64,000 bases of DNA, taken from Alternaria dauci. Taxonomy: Eukaryota > Ascomycota > Dothideomycetes > Pleosporales > Pleosporaceae. The first letter of the stretch is position 1; each line of letters starts with the position of its first letter. Shown piece by piece: positions 32,102 through 43,840 of this stretch. The notes beneath the pieces are model-generated. The model did no database searches and was not told where the DNA came from. It saw only the letters and a program-made list of their open reading frames with translations. The stretch lies in NCBI RefSeq assembly GCF_042100115.1, contig NC_091279.1:2356001-2420000 (forward strand). The letters run 5' to 3'. The position numbers and the translations under genes were made by a program.

Positions 32102-34105
32102 TTAGTAATCCTCGCCAACATACTCCTCGAAAGGTCGAAGCTGACCTGTAGCCTTAAATCCCCATACTAGGATCATGAGTCCGTCTGGCAGGCTGTGAAG
32201 TTCCTCGTCGTTCTTGTAACTATCCTCATTCCTAATGACTTCCGCCATGCCTCGTATCATTGTTGGTCCGTCTTCTGGTTCGGGCTCAGGATGAAGGTCG
32301 AAATGGAATTTCCGTGGGCCAGGATCGAACATCTCCACAGCTTCGGTCAAGGTACGGTAATCGAGTATGGTGAGGTTTTGCATCGGTTGGATGTCTAAAT
32401 GCTATTAGTGACGAATTGATATGCTACAGTCATGACACTTACTGCCAAGATGACAGTCCCATGTATGGCCGTCGAATTCTCCACAGTCCATACATGGAAG
32501 CTTTTCCAGCCCTTTCATGTAGGTGCGTAATGGCTCGGGCATCTCATCGGTCGCCTGCGCGCTCACTCTCTCGTTTGTGTCATCTGCGTGGGGAGAGCGT
32601 ACGTCTAAATGACCGGACTCCTGCGAAAGGCTGGGCTTGTTGTCAGAAGGCTGCTTGTTTCCGTGATCAGTAGATGCCGGCCTATAAATCGGTCCTGCGA
32701 GAGTCTCTTCTGGTGCAGATGGTTCTCCAAGCGGTGCTTCTTCAGTACGAGGAGGTGGTGAATCTGGTTGAGGCAGGATTGGGCTGCCCATGCTATCCAA
32801 GGAAGGCTCATAAACTCTCCTAGGGGGTGTCGTTGAGTTGGCATGGCGAGGCGTGTCAGGCCTGATTATTGCTTGACTGTCGCGAGCATTCTCGGCGGAT
32901 ACAGAAAGCGAGATCGTGTTAGCTACCGGACTAGAGACGCCATTAGCAGGAGCCGGTTTGGAAATAGTGACGGATGTGGTCGCTGCGCTACATGGCACTA
33001 TAGCGTGCTTCTCACCCACCAGCGGCGGTGTCTGAGACGCTACGATTGGGCTCTTATGCTCTGGTTGGGCCCCAGTCGCAGCATACGGAGATTGATCTGG
33101 TAAGCTGGAGGAGCGTCCAATACTCGAGCTGCGAGAAGACGGGTGAACCCAGTTGTGCTGTGAAATGCCTTGGCCGAGATTTGGTGAAGCTGGTGACGTG
33201 GACGACTGTAAGCCCCACTCCAATGCAGCGCGTGGTATTGATGGCACGTTTCTGCCAGCACATGAAGTGGGTAGTAACGACTTTGAAGCTGGCGGAGTAT
33301 ATTGAGGAGGTTCTTGGTCTTGGTTGAGCGTAGTGTTGGAAAGGCTCGGGAATGCACTTTCTTGGGACAATGGACGCGCTGCGGAAGGCCGTGTCGGACG
33401 CTCCTTAGTAGCGCTGGGTGCTTGTTGTGATGGCGTAGCTCGCGCTGCCTGTGAGATCTCCTTACTTCGAGCTCTTGTAATTCGACCTGCGGGAGACTTT
33501 GGTGCTGCTGGTACTGAATTCTGGGGCTGTGACGGATTCAAGGTTTCTGGACGTGGCGTTACAGGCGAGACAATCGGTTGATCTGGTATCTGGTTCGCTG
33601 GGTCATTTATAGCCGGTCTCTGTGCTCTGTACTTCGCTTCCCAGTACTGCTTCAATCGTGGTTTGGTGCTTATGGGGTACAGCGGAACCTGTCCTCGTGA
33701 CGACACCGGCAGACCGAGTAGTAAGCGCAGTTCGTAGATAGTCTGGAGATGCTGTGACGGAGTGCCTGATAATGCCATTTTGAGATTGGGATCGTTGGCT
33801 CCCCTGATCCATCGAATGAAGATCTCGTCGAAGCTTTCGTCTGTGGATTCGGCAGCGCAAAGCACATCCTCGGGTGTGGTAAAGCCGCGGGCATGGGCGC
33901 GCCGGTCATCGTCGACAGACTGAAACCTCCAGTATCCGCCTGCTAAATGTGATGTCTTCAATTGTCGTACGAAGTGATCGAAATCACCGTTTGGTGTTGT
34001 CGCAATGCCGATATACGCCGTTTCGTAAGGCATGAATATCGGCGGATCGATGATGTTCGATTGGCGCGGCAAGGAAATATTGTTAACAACGATGGATGGT
34101 TGCAC
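32102..34105 (-). CDS. Hypothetical protein, 651 residues, Cys/His cluster near C-terminus
   Basis: Two exons: 34105-32443 and 32394-32102 (donor GTAAGT, acceptor TTTAG), in frame. I do not recognise the family. Residues 1-165 look folded (MPYETAYIGIATTPNGDFDHFVRQL and a helical region ending LLLGLPVSSRG). Residues about 170-520 are disordered, Ser/Pro/Thr/Gln-rich. Near residue 540 a cluster CMDCGEFDGHTWDC has C-x2-C-x5-H-x3-C spacing, close to but not identical with the CCHC zinc knuckle. The exon 2 part is folded (NLTILDYRTLTEAVEMF, then GLMILVWGFKATGQLRPFEEYV). There is no signal peptide. A possible role in nucleic-acid or protein binding is only an inference from the Cys/His cluster. Confidence 0.7.
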
Positions 34106-34936
34106 GTTGCGGTTGGAATAAAACTGTCGTGGTTGCTCTAGGTGGGAGGCGATTTGGAAAGGTGGTCAAGGTAAACAGTGGGATGTCGCCAGATTTTGGA
34201 AGGCATGCGCTGGAGAATGACTTGAAAAGCGAAAGAGCGCGCGCGACTATTTCTAGTATAAAGTGCACTCGCAAACATCTACGACTGCTTTGTAGATGGC
34301 ATCTATAATGTGATTGATCTCTCGCCGCGTGTTTACCGCTCATGCTATGGTGCACGTGCGAGGCAGTTGCCTGGTGAAAGTGGACAGGCATCACCACACA
34401 ACTAGATGATTGTCAAATGTACGAGGAAAAATGTACAAAGATTTGATGAGGCTGATCGATAAATGAGAGAATACTTCACCTGCCCTCTGCAATGACACGT
34501 GGTATGAGACTGTCGCGCGAATGCTGTCCAGAGCGCTGTCGCAAAGGCATCGTCGAAGCCGCGAATCAGTCAACTACTCTGCAACTTGGATCTTATGGAA
34601 TTCAACCGGTATCTTTATTGTGGTTCATCCCGTAGGCATACCATACAGACAACAGATGAGAGAGATGAGATGAGATGAAGAGACCCTGTTCTTCATTGTT
34701 GTTCCGTGTGGTGATGACGTCATAGGTTCACCTATCGTTCTGCCCGCCTCAGCTCTTCCTCGCAAATCCCCTTCGTCTTGTCATGACCTTCGAATCTACA
34801 TGCATGACGACCATTGGAATGAGGAAATGGATTCTCACTCTCTAGTGATATTGCAAGCAGTCGCTGAAGGTCCGACAAGCAACACTAGTCGCGCCTATCA
34901 TCTGTGCCTCGGCATGGCGTCACCCTGTAGCTAAAT
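34106..34936. other. Intergenic, 0.8 kb
   Basis: Holds the promoter of the 651-residue gene and the 3' flank of the esterase gene. A purine-rich stretch (tgagagagatgagatgagatg) is near 34656-34677. No gene supported. Confidence 0.4.
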
Positions 34937-35985
34937 CTACAGCTTCCATCTGCCAAACCACTCTAGGATAATAGGCGTTGCCTCCGCCTCCTTGCAAGTC
35001 AGCACACCCTCGTTATCGCCGGTGTCGCCGTTGGGGAACGAACTAGGCCAATCATGACCCAAGTTCTCATACTTGTAGTGCACAACCACATCATCCCAAC
35101 TATAACGCGTAACCTTTCTGCCCTCGTCTTCCTCACAAAGATAGCTCGTCTTGTTTGCGCTGACATCGAGTCCATCGCGTCTAGCCCAATCATCAACCCA
35201 CGTCGTTACATCAGTCGAGTTGGCGTTTCCGCGCGTGTTGATACCACCCGCGTACGGAATCGTAGCATCCTTCAGCCCATGGAATTCCATAATCGGCACG
35301 CGTCTACTAGGCTCGCAAGGCGGAGGGTGCTGGTCTGCGTCCAGGTAGAATGCACCAGACACAGGTGCGAATGCAGCGATACGTTTCGTCGCTTCTGCAT
35401 CGCAAGCCAATACGCCGGTGAATCCTCCGCCGTTCGATTTTCCAGTCGCGTAGATCCGGGATGCGTCGATGCAATATGTTGACTGTAGGTGGTCGAGAAG
35501 CTCCAGTGTGAACGTTACGTCGTTTATTGAGACCGGAGAGTCGGGGTCGCCTTGATATTGCTGAGTGCCTTTTGCGTTCTGGAGAACTTGTTAGCATGTC
35601 ATTTCAACTTTTTTTCAGCTCGTCGACCGGGCTTGGGAGGGGAGTCGTGTACAGGTACGCCTTCGAGGTATGCGACGATGCCATCGAAACCGTAGCTTGC
35701 GTTTGAGAACCGGCTGAGGGCTTCTTGGTATTCTGCATCTTTACCACGGCCATGGAATGATAGGATGAGTGGGACGAGAGTGTTGTCGTCGTATGAGGGC
35801 GGAATGTGTAAGCGGTATTTGCGAGGCGAGACACCGCTTGTGCTGTCCAATGTCAAGTCGACGGATTGATCGAGCTTGACGCCTGATGGAAGTCGCTTTT
35901 GACAGCCGTTATTAGAACTGGGTCTTGAGTCAAGGGCAGCGGCTGCTACCGATAGCGTCGCGAGGACAGATAGTGTTGCCTTCAT
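34937..35985 (-). CDS. Secreted PHB-depolymerase/feruloyl-esterase family enzyme (CE1-like)
   Basis: An extracellular serine esterase; relatives release ferulic acid from plant cell wall or cleave other esters. The likely exons are 35985-35653 and 35578-34937, giving 324 residues. The donor at GTACAC and acceptor CTCCAG keep the frame and join GVP to NAKGTQQYQGDPD, as expected in the family; an alternative short intron is possible, so residues 108-114 are uncertain. MKATLSVLATLSVAAAA is a signal peptide. An in-frame ATG at 36009 would add eight residues before it and is less likely. LSFHGRG forms the oxyanion region, nucleophile Ser159 is in GKSNGG, and His is in NLGHDWPS. Six or so Cys residues suggest disulfides. 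A TATA-like sequence sits 46 bp upstream of the ATG. Confidence 0.85.
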
Positions 35986-36030
35986 TGTGGTGATACAGTA
36001 CCTGCGCAAACTCCTAGAGCTCAGATCGCA

Positions 36031-36040
36031 TATTTATACA
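36031..36040 (-). promoter_or_regulatory. TATA-like box of the esterase gene
   Basis: On the minus strand the sequence reads tgtataaata, 46 bp upstream of the chosen start at 35985. This spacing supports the start and a regulated, TATA-containing promoter. Confidence 0.45.
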
Positions 36041-37019
36041 TTTCTGAGGACGTTCAGGCGCGCCACAACGTCACATGCGCACGTAGTGGATATGCCTTTC
36101 CTCATTCGGGTTGAGGGCCGTTGATTGTGCCTTACGGCCCGCATTACTAACCTTTAAGCTTCGTGTACAGCGCCGATCGCAGATCCGGCCAGGTCTTTGA
36201 AATGTAGATTACCTCGATAAGTTTCTAGAGCAATCTTCTTCAGGATCCGGACATCGTCCCGGAGTTGCAGATAAAATATCCTACGCCAAGTCTCGAGACT
36301 AATTCGGTATCCTGCCGTCGTTTTCGTCGCCATTTTGCACCAGTAATCGGCAATCTATTCACTCAAGTCTCTACCGAAACGTTCCAAGGAGGACCATACG
36401 GCAGCCGCTTGAGTGCCGGCATTCGTGTCGCTATCCTGGCGAATCATTCAAACAAGGGAGAAAGATTACAAGCAGGGGCGATATGAAACTGTTTGTTACA
36501 TGCAAGACGTGCACAAGTTCCGCCCAATGCATGGGAAATCATCGTCTATTTCCTCATCAAGTCCCGCAGGTGGATAGTGACGACAGGAGGTGCTGGTGAG
36601 GAGAGAGGCACGTGCACCTTGGTCTTGTCCTACCGGACCCGAGAAGCATCACTGGCCATTGTTCTGCAGATCTGGCGACCACATTTCTGCTTTGCATTTG
36701 CGCAAGCAGTGCAAGAGTCCGACTCGCATCGCAACAACATTACCAAAGTTATGCCTTCTCAGTATATTTCTCGGGACTACATCAGATCAGTCCTTTCTTA
36801 TGCGGTCGTTGAGGTGTAGTCAGCGCGCATTTGTCATCTGCTGAGTGCATGCTCATTGGACAGAAGTCTGGATGGGGGTGACTAGTCCGGTATCGACTAC
36901 GTCGTTGGCAACGAAGCATTTTCGTCTCTCTTCAGCGCTTACGTCCCTGTCGGCGCATTAGAGGCTTGCAACCTTATCCGTTTAGACGTCCCGTCCGTGT
37001 CTGACATCGGTCATTCGAT

Positions 37020-37319
37020 ATGGGTGACAGGGTCTTGGAACTAGAACAAGTCTCCTCGAAGCTTTACATGACCAACGTTGTTGGCTACATCTATCTCTTC
37101 ATCCCCTTCCTGTTTCTCGTTGTGAAAGGCAAGGTGAAAAAGGCCATCGCCATCGCGAGAAGGCCGGCATTAAGAATGGGTATGGTGGTGCATTTCTCCA
37201 CCGGGGAACCAATCTGTAGCTTTGAACCAGGACACATGTATCGTTACTGCAAGTGGGGCTTGTATACTTTCCTGGTGAGCTTAGAGGAGATACCCACGAG
37301 GATTAGTAACAACAACTAA
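37020..37319 (+). CDS. Possible small single-pass membrane protein, 99 residues
   Basis: An ATG frame with one clear hydrophobic segment at about residues 19-36 (VVGYIYLFIPFLFLVV) followed at once by a basic stretch (KGKVKKAIAIARR), the usual inside-positive pattern. The second half carries two Cys and aromatic residues (GHMYRYCKWGLYTF). There is no known family. It stands alone inside a 2.2-kb gene-free region and no longer frame competes with it on the other strand. It could be a genuine small gene or chance. Confidence 0.35.
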   Translation: MGDRVLELEQVSSKLYMTNVVGYIYLFIPFLFLVVKGKVKKAIAIARRPALRMGMVVHFSTGEPICSFEPGHMYRYCKWGLYTFLVSLEEIPTRISNNN

Positions 37320-38152
37320 ATATCCAGAGGAAATATACTTTGGCGTGGTTGAGAATTGCATGCTTTTTCCTCATTACCTAGGTAGGTACAAGCCACTGAC
37401 ACGCAGCGACGTTCAAAACACCTTGGAGAACGCGGAAACATCTTTCATCGGAACTTAGGTATCGAGACATTGCATGTAAAAGAACCAGCATACGTCTCTT
37501 GAGCCATAATTCGGTGATACTGCTGCTGGTAATGCTCGTGTCGTGGTCAGAGTTACAACGGTAGGTAGTCACTCCCGGAAAGCCATGGACACCCTGCCAA
37601 GCTGCGCTAACTCCATCGGGATGCCACTCACACAGTACCATGGAACGCAACCCACGATATACGCAAACACATTCGGGGGTGCAGAAGATTTTCGCATCTC
37701 AGCTCGCGGTCCTCGGATGCGCAACATGCAGTATGGTCAGTAGATAGCCCGCAATGAACACAAGACGATCGCGCAGGTCCCCACCAATTCCCGGCGATCG
37801 TTCATATGATTGGTCCAACTCGCTTGCAACTTCCTTGCCTCTCAGCCCGCCCAAACGCATCCGCTTGTTCACGCTCGACATCGCCGCTCACCGAAACCTT
37901 TTCCATCGCCAAACAGCACCCCACGCCCTCTTTTCATCACTTTTGACGCGATAAATCGCATGCCGAGGCCAGTGCGACACTTTTGACACCCATATCAGCA
38001 GTATTGCGGCGCGTTGGTGGTCGGATTAGCGCTTCTGGGAGCGTGACTCTTCTTCGCTGGGCCGCCCCCAGGCGCCAGATTTGCACCACGCCCCATACGC
38101 AGCCCAAACGACCCAAACATCTGTCACGTGCATCTCGCTGCGACAACAAACA

Positions 38153-40029
38153 ATGACGGCTCGCGCAACTGGGCAGCGCTTCAGGCAGCGCAAGCTTTCG
38201 ACCAAGCAGAATTTACCCGTCGTCCGCGAAAGTGAGGTTGAGCAGCTTGCTGACGACGATGCGTCGCGCCATATTCCCAAGGTTGAGACCGGTGTTGAGA
38301 AGGGCGAGGAGATTGTAAGTCGCGCTAGTCCGCTTTTGGCCTCCACTTCCCCTGCCCAGCATGTTACACATACTTACATCATTTCTAGGAGCACCATCTA
38401 CAAGCCGTCATCTCCGCCGCCCAGGCAGCTGCGCAAGGCGCGACTGGCGGGAAGATTGCACAACTCTACATTCCGACTCCGGATGCTGTCGCCAGCACAC
38501 TGCAATATGAAGATGTCTATCCAAAACGGTTTACACAACCTGCCACTTACATACGGTTCTCGTCAACCGTTGAGGATACGTCCGGCTGCCCGTATTGCAT
38601 GAACAGTGATGATGTTGCCTTTCTCAAGTCGTACAACCAGAAGAAGGGCAAAAACAACCATTGCTCAGAAGACGAGTTCGAAGAGGTTATGAACTTCTTC
38701 GAAGAGACCACAGCAATCAAGCAGCCGTATGCCGCGGTCGACAACTCGTCTGCTCTTGCCTATGAGGAACTTGAAGCCGAGTTTGATGAGACCATCAGCG
38801 AGTCGGCGCGGCGATTCGCCAAAGACATCTACCCACATTGGAAGAATCAACGGTTACTAAAGGGCAATCGCCCGCTGATGCCCTCACTGAAGTTCGAGAC
38901 GAATCTCGAAACCGATGATGCTGACCCGTATGTTTGTTTCCGACGTCGTGAGGTCCGACAGGTCCGCAAGACGCGTGGTCGCGACGCGCAAGTAACGGAG
39001 AAGCTCAAGAAGCTGCGGAAGGAACTGGAAGAAGCTCGTTTGCTGATGTCGCAAGTCAAGCGACGCGAGGCAGTCATCAGAGAACAGCTTGCCACAGACA
39101 AGCTCATCTTTGAACAACGCCATGCCGTCAAGGAGCTTAAGCGCAGGCTCAGCATCAAGGGTGATGACGATGAACTACTCATCACTCAGAAGGTATGTTG
39201 CAATGGACTCACCAGAGTTTTTGCCCAGTTGACTAACTCGTCACAGCCTGCTCCTAAGCCCAAGAGAACTGCCGATGTTGAGAGACAACGCCAGACTCTG
39301 CCAGGCATGAAGCCTTCAAACACACGTCCAGACGGGCGTCTTGTCGATGGTGATATTGTGTACCTCGAAGAGCAGCAAGCCAAGCGCACCGAGGCCATTG
39401 ATAGCTTCATCGAAGACAACCTGGTCAAGCACCAGAAGTGGAATGTGGGCTGGGTCGACGCAACATGGCGGCCGATCACACCACCTCTGGAGCCGCCTGC
39501 TGCGAAGTCAGACTTCCGTACAGTCTTTACGGAGAGTCAGCTTCCCACGCCTCCTGCATCCGTGTCTGATGGTGAAGGTGCTGATACAACAGCAGTGGTT
39601 CCGTCAAGTAAGCAGACAGATCCACGGAGAAGTGCGCGCATACGTTTTGCCACTCCTCCAGATGACGTTCCGTTCCATGACCAATCTCGTTTCCGTCGGA
39701 GAATCGGTCGAGGCGGGCGCATGATGATCGATCGCCGAGGCGTGAAGCGTCAAAAGACCGAGAGAGTAGACGACCGCTTGGCCGACCGATGGCGCTTCTC
39801 CGGCGACAGCAGTGAGGATGATGAGACATACCCCGTCGACTGGACAGACAATCTGCACATAAGATATCGCATCATGATTGAGCGCCAGGGCGAGAAGACT
39901 GCGGTCCAGCAGCCGCCACCGAATCCGAATCGCCGGTCCATTGAAAACCACAATCGATCTGCCTCGGGCCATCTCCTTCCTCCTACGCCGACGACAGCTA
40001 CTGGAGCTGGAGGTCCGTCCGGGAGGTAA
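38153..40029 (+). CDS. EPL1: Enhancer of polycomb-like protein Epl1, NuA4 subunit
   Basis: Epl1 bridges the catalytic Piccolo module (Esa1, Yng2) to the rest of the NuA4 histone H4/H2A acetyltransferase in the nucleus. Three exons: 38153-38314, 38389-39192 and 39247-40029, giving 582 residues. The conserved EPcA region runs from residue 1 (RQRKLSTKQNLPVVRESE), through IPTPDAVASTLQYEDVYP and FIRFSSTVEDTSGCPYCMNSDD-type motifs, to YPHWKNQR and PYVCFRRREVRQVRKTR. A coiled-coil arm follows (about 230-290). The C-terminus is Pro/Arg-rich and disordered. The second intron (39193-39246) is exactly 54 nt with no in-frame stop, so an unspliced read gives a frame 18 residues longer. Its GTATGT donor, CTAAC branch and CACAG acceptor argue that it is spliced. 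Confidence 0.92.
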
Positions 40030-40457
40030 ATATCCGCAGTTTACAATGTCTTCTTCTTTTAGCGCTTTACTTCTCGACAAGTTATACCCTTTGTTTTCTA
40101 TTGGCTCGGCGGGCTGGCTCCAAAGATCTACCAAAGTTATGTACAGTAGCCTTTTAAATTAAGGAGGAGTGGGGAAATGTTGGATGGTTGGTGTATGTTT
40201 GGGAGATGGAGGGTGTTGCGAAGGTAGCCTGGACACATAACAAGTCAGCAAGTCGATACTTGGAAGTACATATTCAGACGCCTGAGGAGGTGCCGCAAGG
40301 TCTTTGATCGGCGACAAAAAAAATCAGAAACTTACCTTACTCATTCTCAGATCTTAGATCTCGCTCTCACGATCCGTGTTGTTGTTAATCGTCCCGTCAA
40401 AGAACTGTCGGTGACGCCGCTCACGACGGGTTTTGATGCATGCAATGATCTTCTTCT
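40030..40457. other. Convergent intergenic region EPL1 / SET methyltransferase
   Basis: Holds the two 3' UTRs. A run of nine A at about 40315-40323 is the only notable feature. Confidence 0.45.
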
Positions 40458-41997
40458 TTACGCTCTGTGCTTCTTGCCCATACCGCCCATCTCCACATCC
40501 CCCTCTTCGTCAACACCCCTCTGCCTCTTCGCCGTCGCCGCACCACCATCTCTTGCAATCTTCTCCGCCAATGCGTCTTTCGTGTTGGCCAAAAGCTGTT
40601 TCTCGCCAATACGCACAGCCTTGGCCATAGCAAATCTCCGCTGCTTAGGCGACGCCGTTCCGGCAGGCGGAACCTCGCCAAATGTTTGCAAGTCTTCTTC
40701 CAGCGTTGTAGCGTACTGCGCGATGCGAGCCTGGACGATGTGCAGTAGCAACTCCGCTCCTTGGCTGGTAATCTTCTCTGGTTTCGGCAGCTTGCCTTTG
40801 CTGGAAAGACGCTCAAACTCTTCAGCTGGGAGAAGCATACTCTCGACCAGCACGACGAGTTCGGGGGAGAGACTTTCTTGAAGGGTGAATGGTGTGCTGG
40901 CGACGATATCGTAGCCTGAATCGATGACCTCTTGCTCGTCCAGGTATTCTAACCTGTCTTCGTGCCAGGTACCCTCCTTAGTTAGAAGATCAGTGACGAT
41001 CTCGGCAGGAATCTCAACAACGTCGTATTGTGCGTAGTTGTCGGTAACGTAGCCGTATCTTCTCAGTAAATCGCTTCGGGGCAGGGAACCGTAATCGTTG
41101 AAGATCTCACTGCCGGCAGTGATTGGTTTCAGTGCCTTCATCTCTAGACAGTCTTTTTCGTAGAAGAGGCGCGCGTTGCACCTATCTGCGTCGGCATTGA
41201 GCATGTCGGCGAGCGGAACCATGCCTTTGGGTAGTGCAGCGTCTTCTTCCTCCTCGGCAAAACCCTCGTCGTCCACATCCTTGTTTGGTGTCGCGGGCTC
41301 AACATCGAATGCGTAAGCCATGATCAGACTGCCCATTTTATGCATCAATTCCAGGTTCTGTGGGCTGCGCATCTCCTTGGCTTTGTCCTTGGCTCTCTCA
41401 TCCCCACTAAATATTATGTCCGCAAATTCTTCTATCACGGGTAGTAGTTGCTCCGTGAAAGCTTCATCTGCACCTTCCTTTCCGATTTTGCTGAGCACGG
41501 CGCTGGCTTGGAGCTCGGCTAGCTCGTCGTCGGACCAGAACATCAGGGTGTTGAAGTCGGTGGGGAGGACGGCAAAGTAAGGAGCCCAGTTGGAAGCGCT
41601 ACCATTGTGGTATTCGTAGAGCATGATAAGGATGAGCGAGAGCCAGGGGCCGAGAAGCGCAAAGGTCGAGGCGGGGATTTCGGTACTCAGGATGCTGTTT
41701 TCGACGCTGAGGATGGAGGCGCGGGGTATGCGGAAGAGGAGCTCATGTTCGGCGATGTCTTGGGTCGCGACTGTTTGAGTTAGCTTTATTGTTTATACAA
41801 TGTTGCAAAAGTTCGTAGCGATGGCGGGTGAGTCTGTAGTGTCTGGGTGTGATGCTGGAGTGGAGTAGCTACTTACCAACGCCTCGTCCGGCATCCTTGT
41901 TTCTCAGATCCTCCAATTTGATCTTTGGACTAATTTCTGCTCCAGATTGCTTCAGCCATGCCAGGAAGTTCTGGCTGGCGGTGTCAAATTCTGCCAT
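40458..41997 (-). CDS. RKM4: SET-domain ribosomal lysine methyltransferase, RKM4/SETD6-like
   Basis: Relatives use S-adenosylmethionine to methylate lysines of ribosomal protein L42 (yeast Rkm4) or other proteins (SETD6). Two exons: 41997-41877 and 41770-40458, donor GTAAGT and acceptor AACAG, 477 residues. Exon 1 gives the N-terminal helix (FLAWLKQSGAEISPKI) and the junction recreates RGVVATQDIAEHELLFRIPR, the first SET strand. A long insert occupies the SET middle, then VPLADMLNADADRCNARL and the SAM/substrate signature EIFNDYGSLPRSDLLRRYGYV. The Rubisco LSMT-type substrate-binding domain makes up the C-terminal part. The tail is Lys/Arg-rich (KRQRG, GKKHRA), possibly nuclear. Assignment between RKM4 and a neighbouring SETD6-like group is less certain than the superfamily. 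Confidence 0.85.
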
Positions 41998-42728
41998 GCG
42001 CAGAGAGTCTGGTGCGATGTGGGACGTTTTGGAGAGTTGGAGGATTGGATATTTGGTGGATATTCTTTAGCGGCTCCAACGGGGAACCGAGGCTGCTTGG
42101 TCCGAGCGGAGTACGAATTGCCGTGGCTGGGATGTGCAAGTTTTGCGAGGTCCAGCACAAATCTTTTTGAGACTGTGTGGAGTAAGGCACGTTTGGAAGA
42201 TGGGATATTTCGAGCTGATTGTGAAGACATGTGAAGATCTGTGAAGTAATTAAGGACTTTGTTGTGGTAATGATCGGACCCTGCAGCACATGACTAACGG
42301 CGGTGACGTCTGCTCGTGCACTCTTCAAATGTCGATTTGCTCGCTGCATGCGCGCAAGTTGATGTGTCTTGATGATTGTGAGCAAGTGACCATCGCGTAC
42401 ACTCTCGAATGTAGAAGAGAGCTTGGTTGTAGTTTTCTTCCGATATTTCCTGAAGCCTTCGCAGGTTGGAGGCCGTGTCCGTGGTACCATGCCCCGCTGA
42501 TCGAGAAACGTTTGCGATCGTCAAGTTTCGTGTCGGCAATTCTCCAAACTTACCAGAGATGAAGCATTCTGGCAGATGCAGCTTACGTCGTAGAGCAACC
42601 GGCCAGCACCGCTTGCCGAGCGGTGGCTTCAGCCCTACCATGCATGTCATCCCTTATCGATAGCTTTTTCCAACGACACCCCGCCTCGACGCGCCAAACA
42701 CCAACATCAAACCGCGACGGCCGCCACA
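41998..42728. promoter_or_regulatory. Divergent promoter RKM4-like / KAE1
   Basis: A 731-bp region separates two translation- and tRNA-related genes read outward. No TATA box is seen. An open frame on the minus strand (42490-41984) runs across it and into RKM4 exon 1 in another register; it has no coding features. Co-regulation of the two genes is plausible but unproven. Confidence 0.4.
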
Positions 42729-43840
42729 ATGATTGCCATAGGACTAGAAGGAAGCGCCAACAAGATAGGCGTGGGCGTCATCTCTCATCCAGGCCCAAAC
42801 AAACCTCCCATCATCCTTGCGAACCTGCGACACACATATGTTTCCCCGCCCGGCGAAGGCTTCCTGCCCAAGGACACAGCGATACATCACCGAGCATGGG
42901 TTGTGAGGCTAATCAAGCAAGCTGTGCGACAAGCAGGAATCAAGATTGAAGATATCGATTGTATATGCTATACCAAGGGCCCAGGCATGGGTGCACCGCT
43001 ACAAAGTGTTGCGCTTGCAGCTCGGACGATCAGTCTATTATGGGGGAAGCCCATGGTGGGCGTGAACCACTGCGTTGGCCGTTAGTCGTTGCCACTTGAC
43101 AGTCCAAATCTACCGGCTAATGCGTACCAGACATCGAAATGGGCCGCTCAATAACGCGCGCCGACAACCCCGTCGTCCTTTACGTATCTGGCGGCAACAC
43201 CCAGGTCATCGCCTACTCTGCCCAACGGTATCGCATCTTCGGCGAGACCTTGGATATTGCCATAGGAAACTGCATCGATCGGTTCGCTCGCACACTGATG
43301 ATCCCTAACGACCCATTTCCTGGATACAATGTTGAGCAACTAGCCAAAAAGGGAAAGAACCTGGTCGATTTACCATATGGAGTCAAAGGCATGGATGCAA
43401 GTTTCTCGGGCATCTTGGCTGCAGCGGATCTGCTGGCGCGTGGATTAGACGAGTCACTACCGGACGCGAAACGACTAAAGACTGAGGACGGAGAGCTGGT
43501 CACGCGAGCAGACATGTGCTTCTCTCTCCAAGAGACCATTTTCGCCATGCTGGTCGAGATAACAGAACGTGCTATGGCACATGTTGGGTCGCAGCAGGTG
43601 CTGGTCGTGGGTGGTGTGGGTTCGAATATGCGGCTACAGCAAATGATGGGCATCATGGCGAGAGACAGAGGTGGAAATGTGTTTGCGACAGACGAAATGT
43701 TTTGCATCGACAACGGCATCATGATTGCGCATGCGGGTTTGTTGGAGTATGGTACAGGGGTGAAGACGGAGTTGACAGATACGACGTGCACACAGCGGTT
43801 CAGGACTGACGAGGTGTTTGTGGGGTGGAGGACCGACTAA
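42729..43840 (+). CDS. KAE1: tRNA N6-adenosine threonylcarbamoyltransferase Kae1 (KEOPS)
   Basis: Kae1 transfers threonylcarbamoyl to A37 of ANN-decoding tRNAs within the KEOPS complex, in cytosol and nucleus. Two exons: 42729-43080 and 43131-43840 (donor GTTAGT, acceptor TACCAG), 353 residues, the usual length. The start [17 protein letters not shown] is canonical. The intron sits inside the metal-binding motif: after splicing NHCVGHIEMGR appears with His114 and His118. Further ASKHA motifs are [21 protein letters not shown] and [10 protein letters not shown] (metal-ligand Asp). There is no N-terminal targeting sequence, which separates it from the mitochondrial Qri7 paralogue. Unspliced reading stops soon after the donor, so the intron is required. 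Confidence 0.95.

Larger units (their letters stand above)
35986..38152. other. Long divergent intergenic region with one small ORF
   Basis: About 2.2 kb between the esterase and EPL1 starts. It holds a TATA element for the esterase, one candidate small membrane-protein ORF at 37020-37319, and an acctaggtaggta motif near 37376-37386. No RNA gene or transposon was noticed. Confidence 0.4.

Noticed and set aside
41984..42490. 168-codon minus-strand frame across the RKM4/KAE1 promoter
   Set aside because: It overlaps RKM4 exon 1 in another register, has biased composition and no motif; RKM4 exon 1 explains this sequence better.
43213..43791. 192-codon minus-strand frame opposite KAE1
   Set aside because: KAE1 on the plus strand is unambiguous; the antisense frame has no family features.
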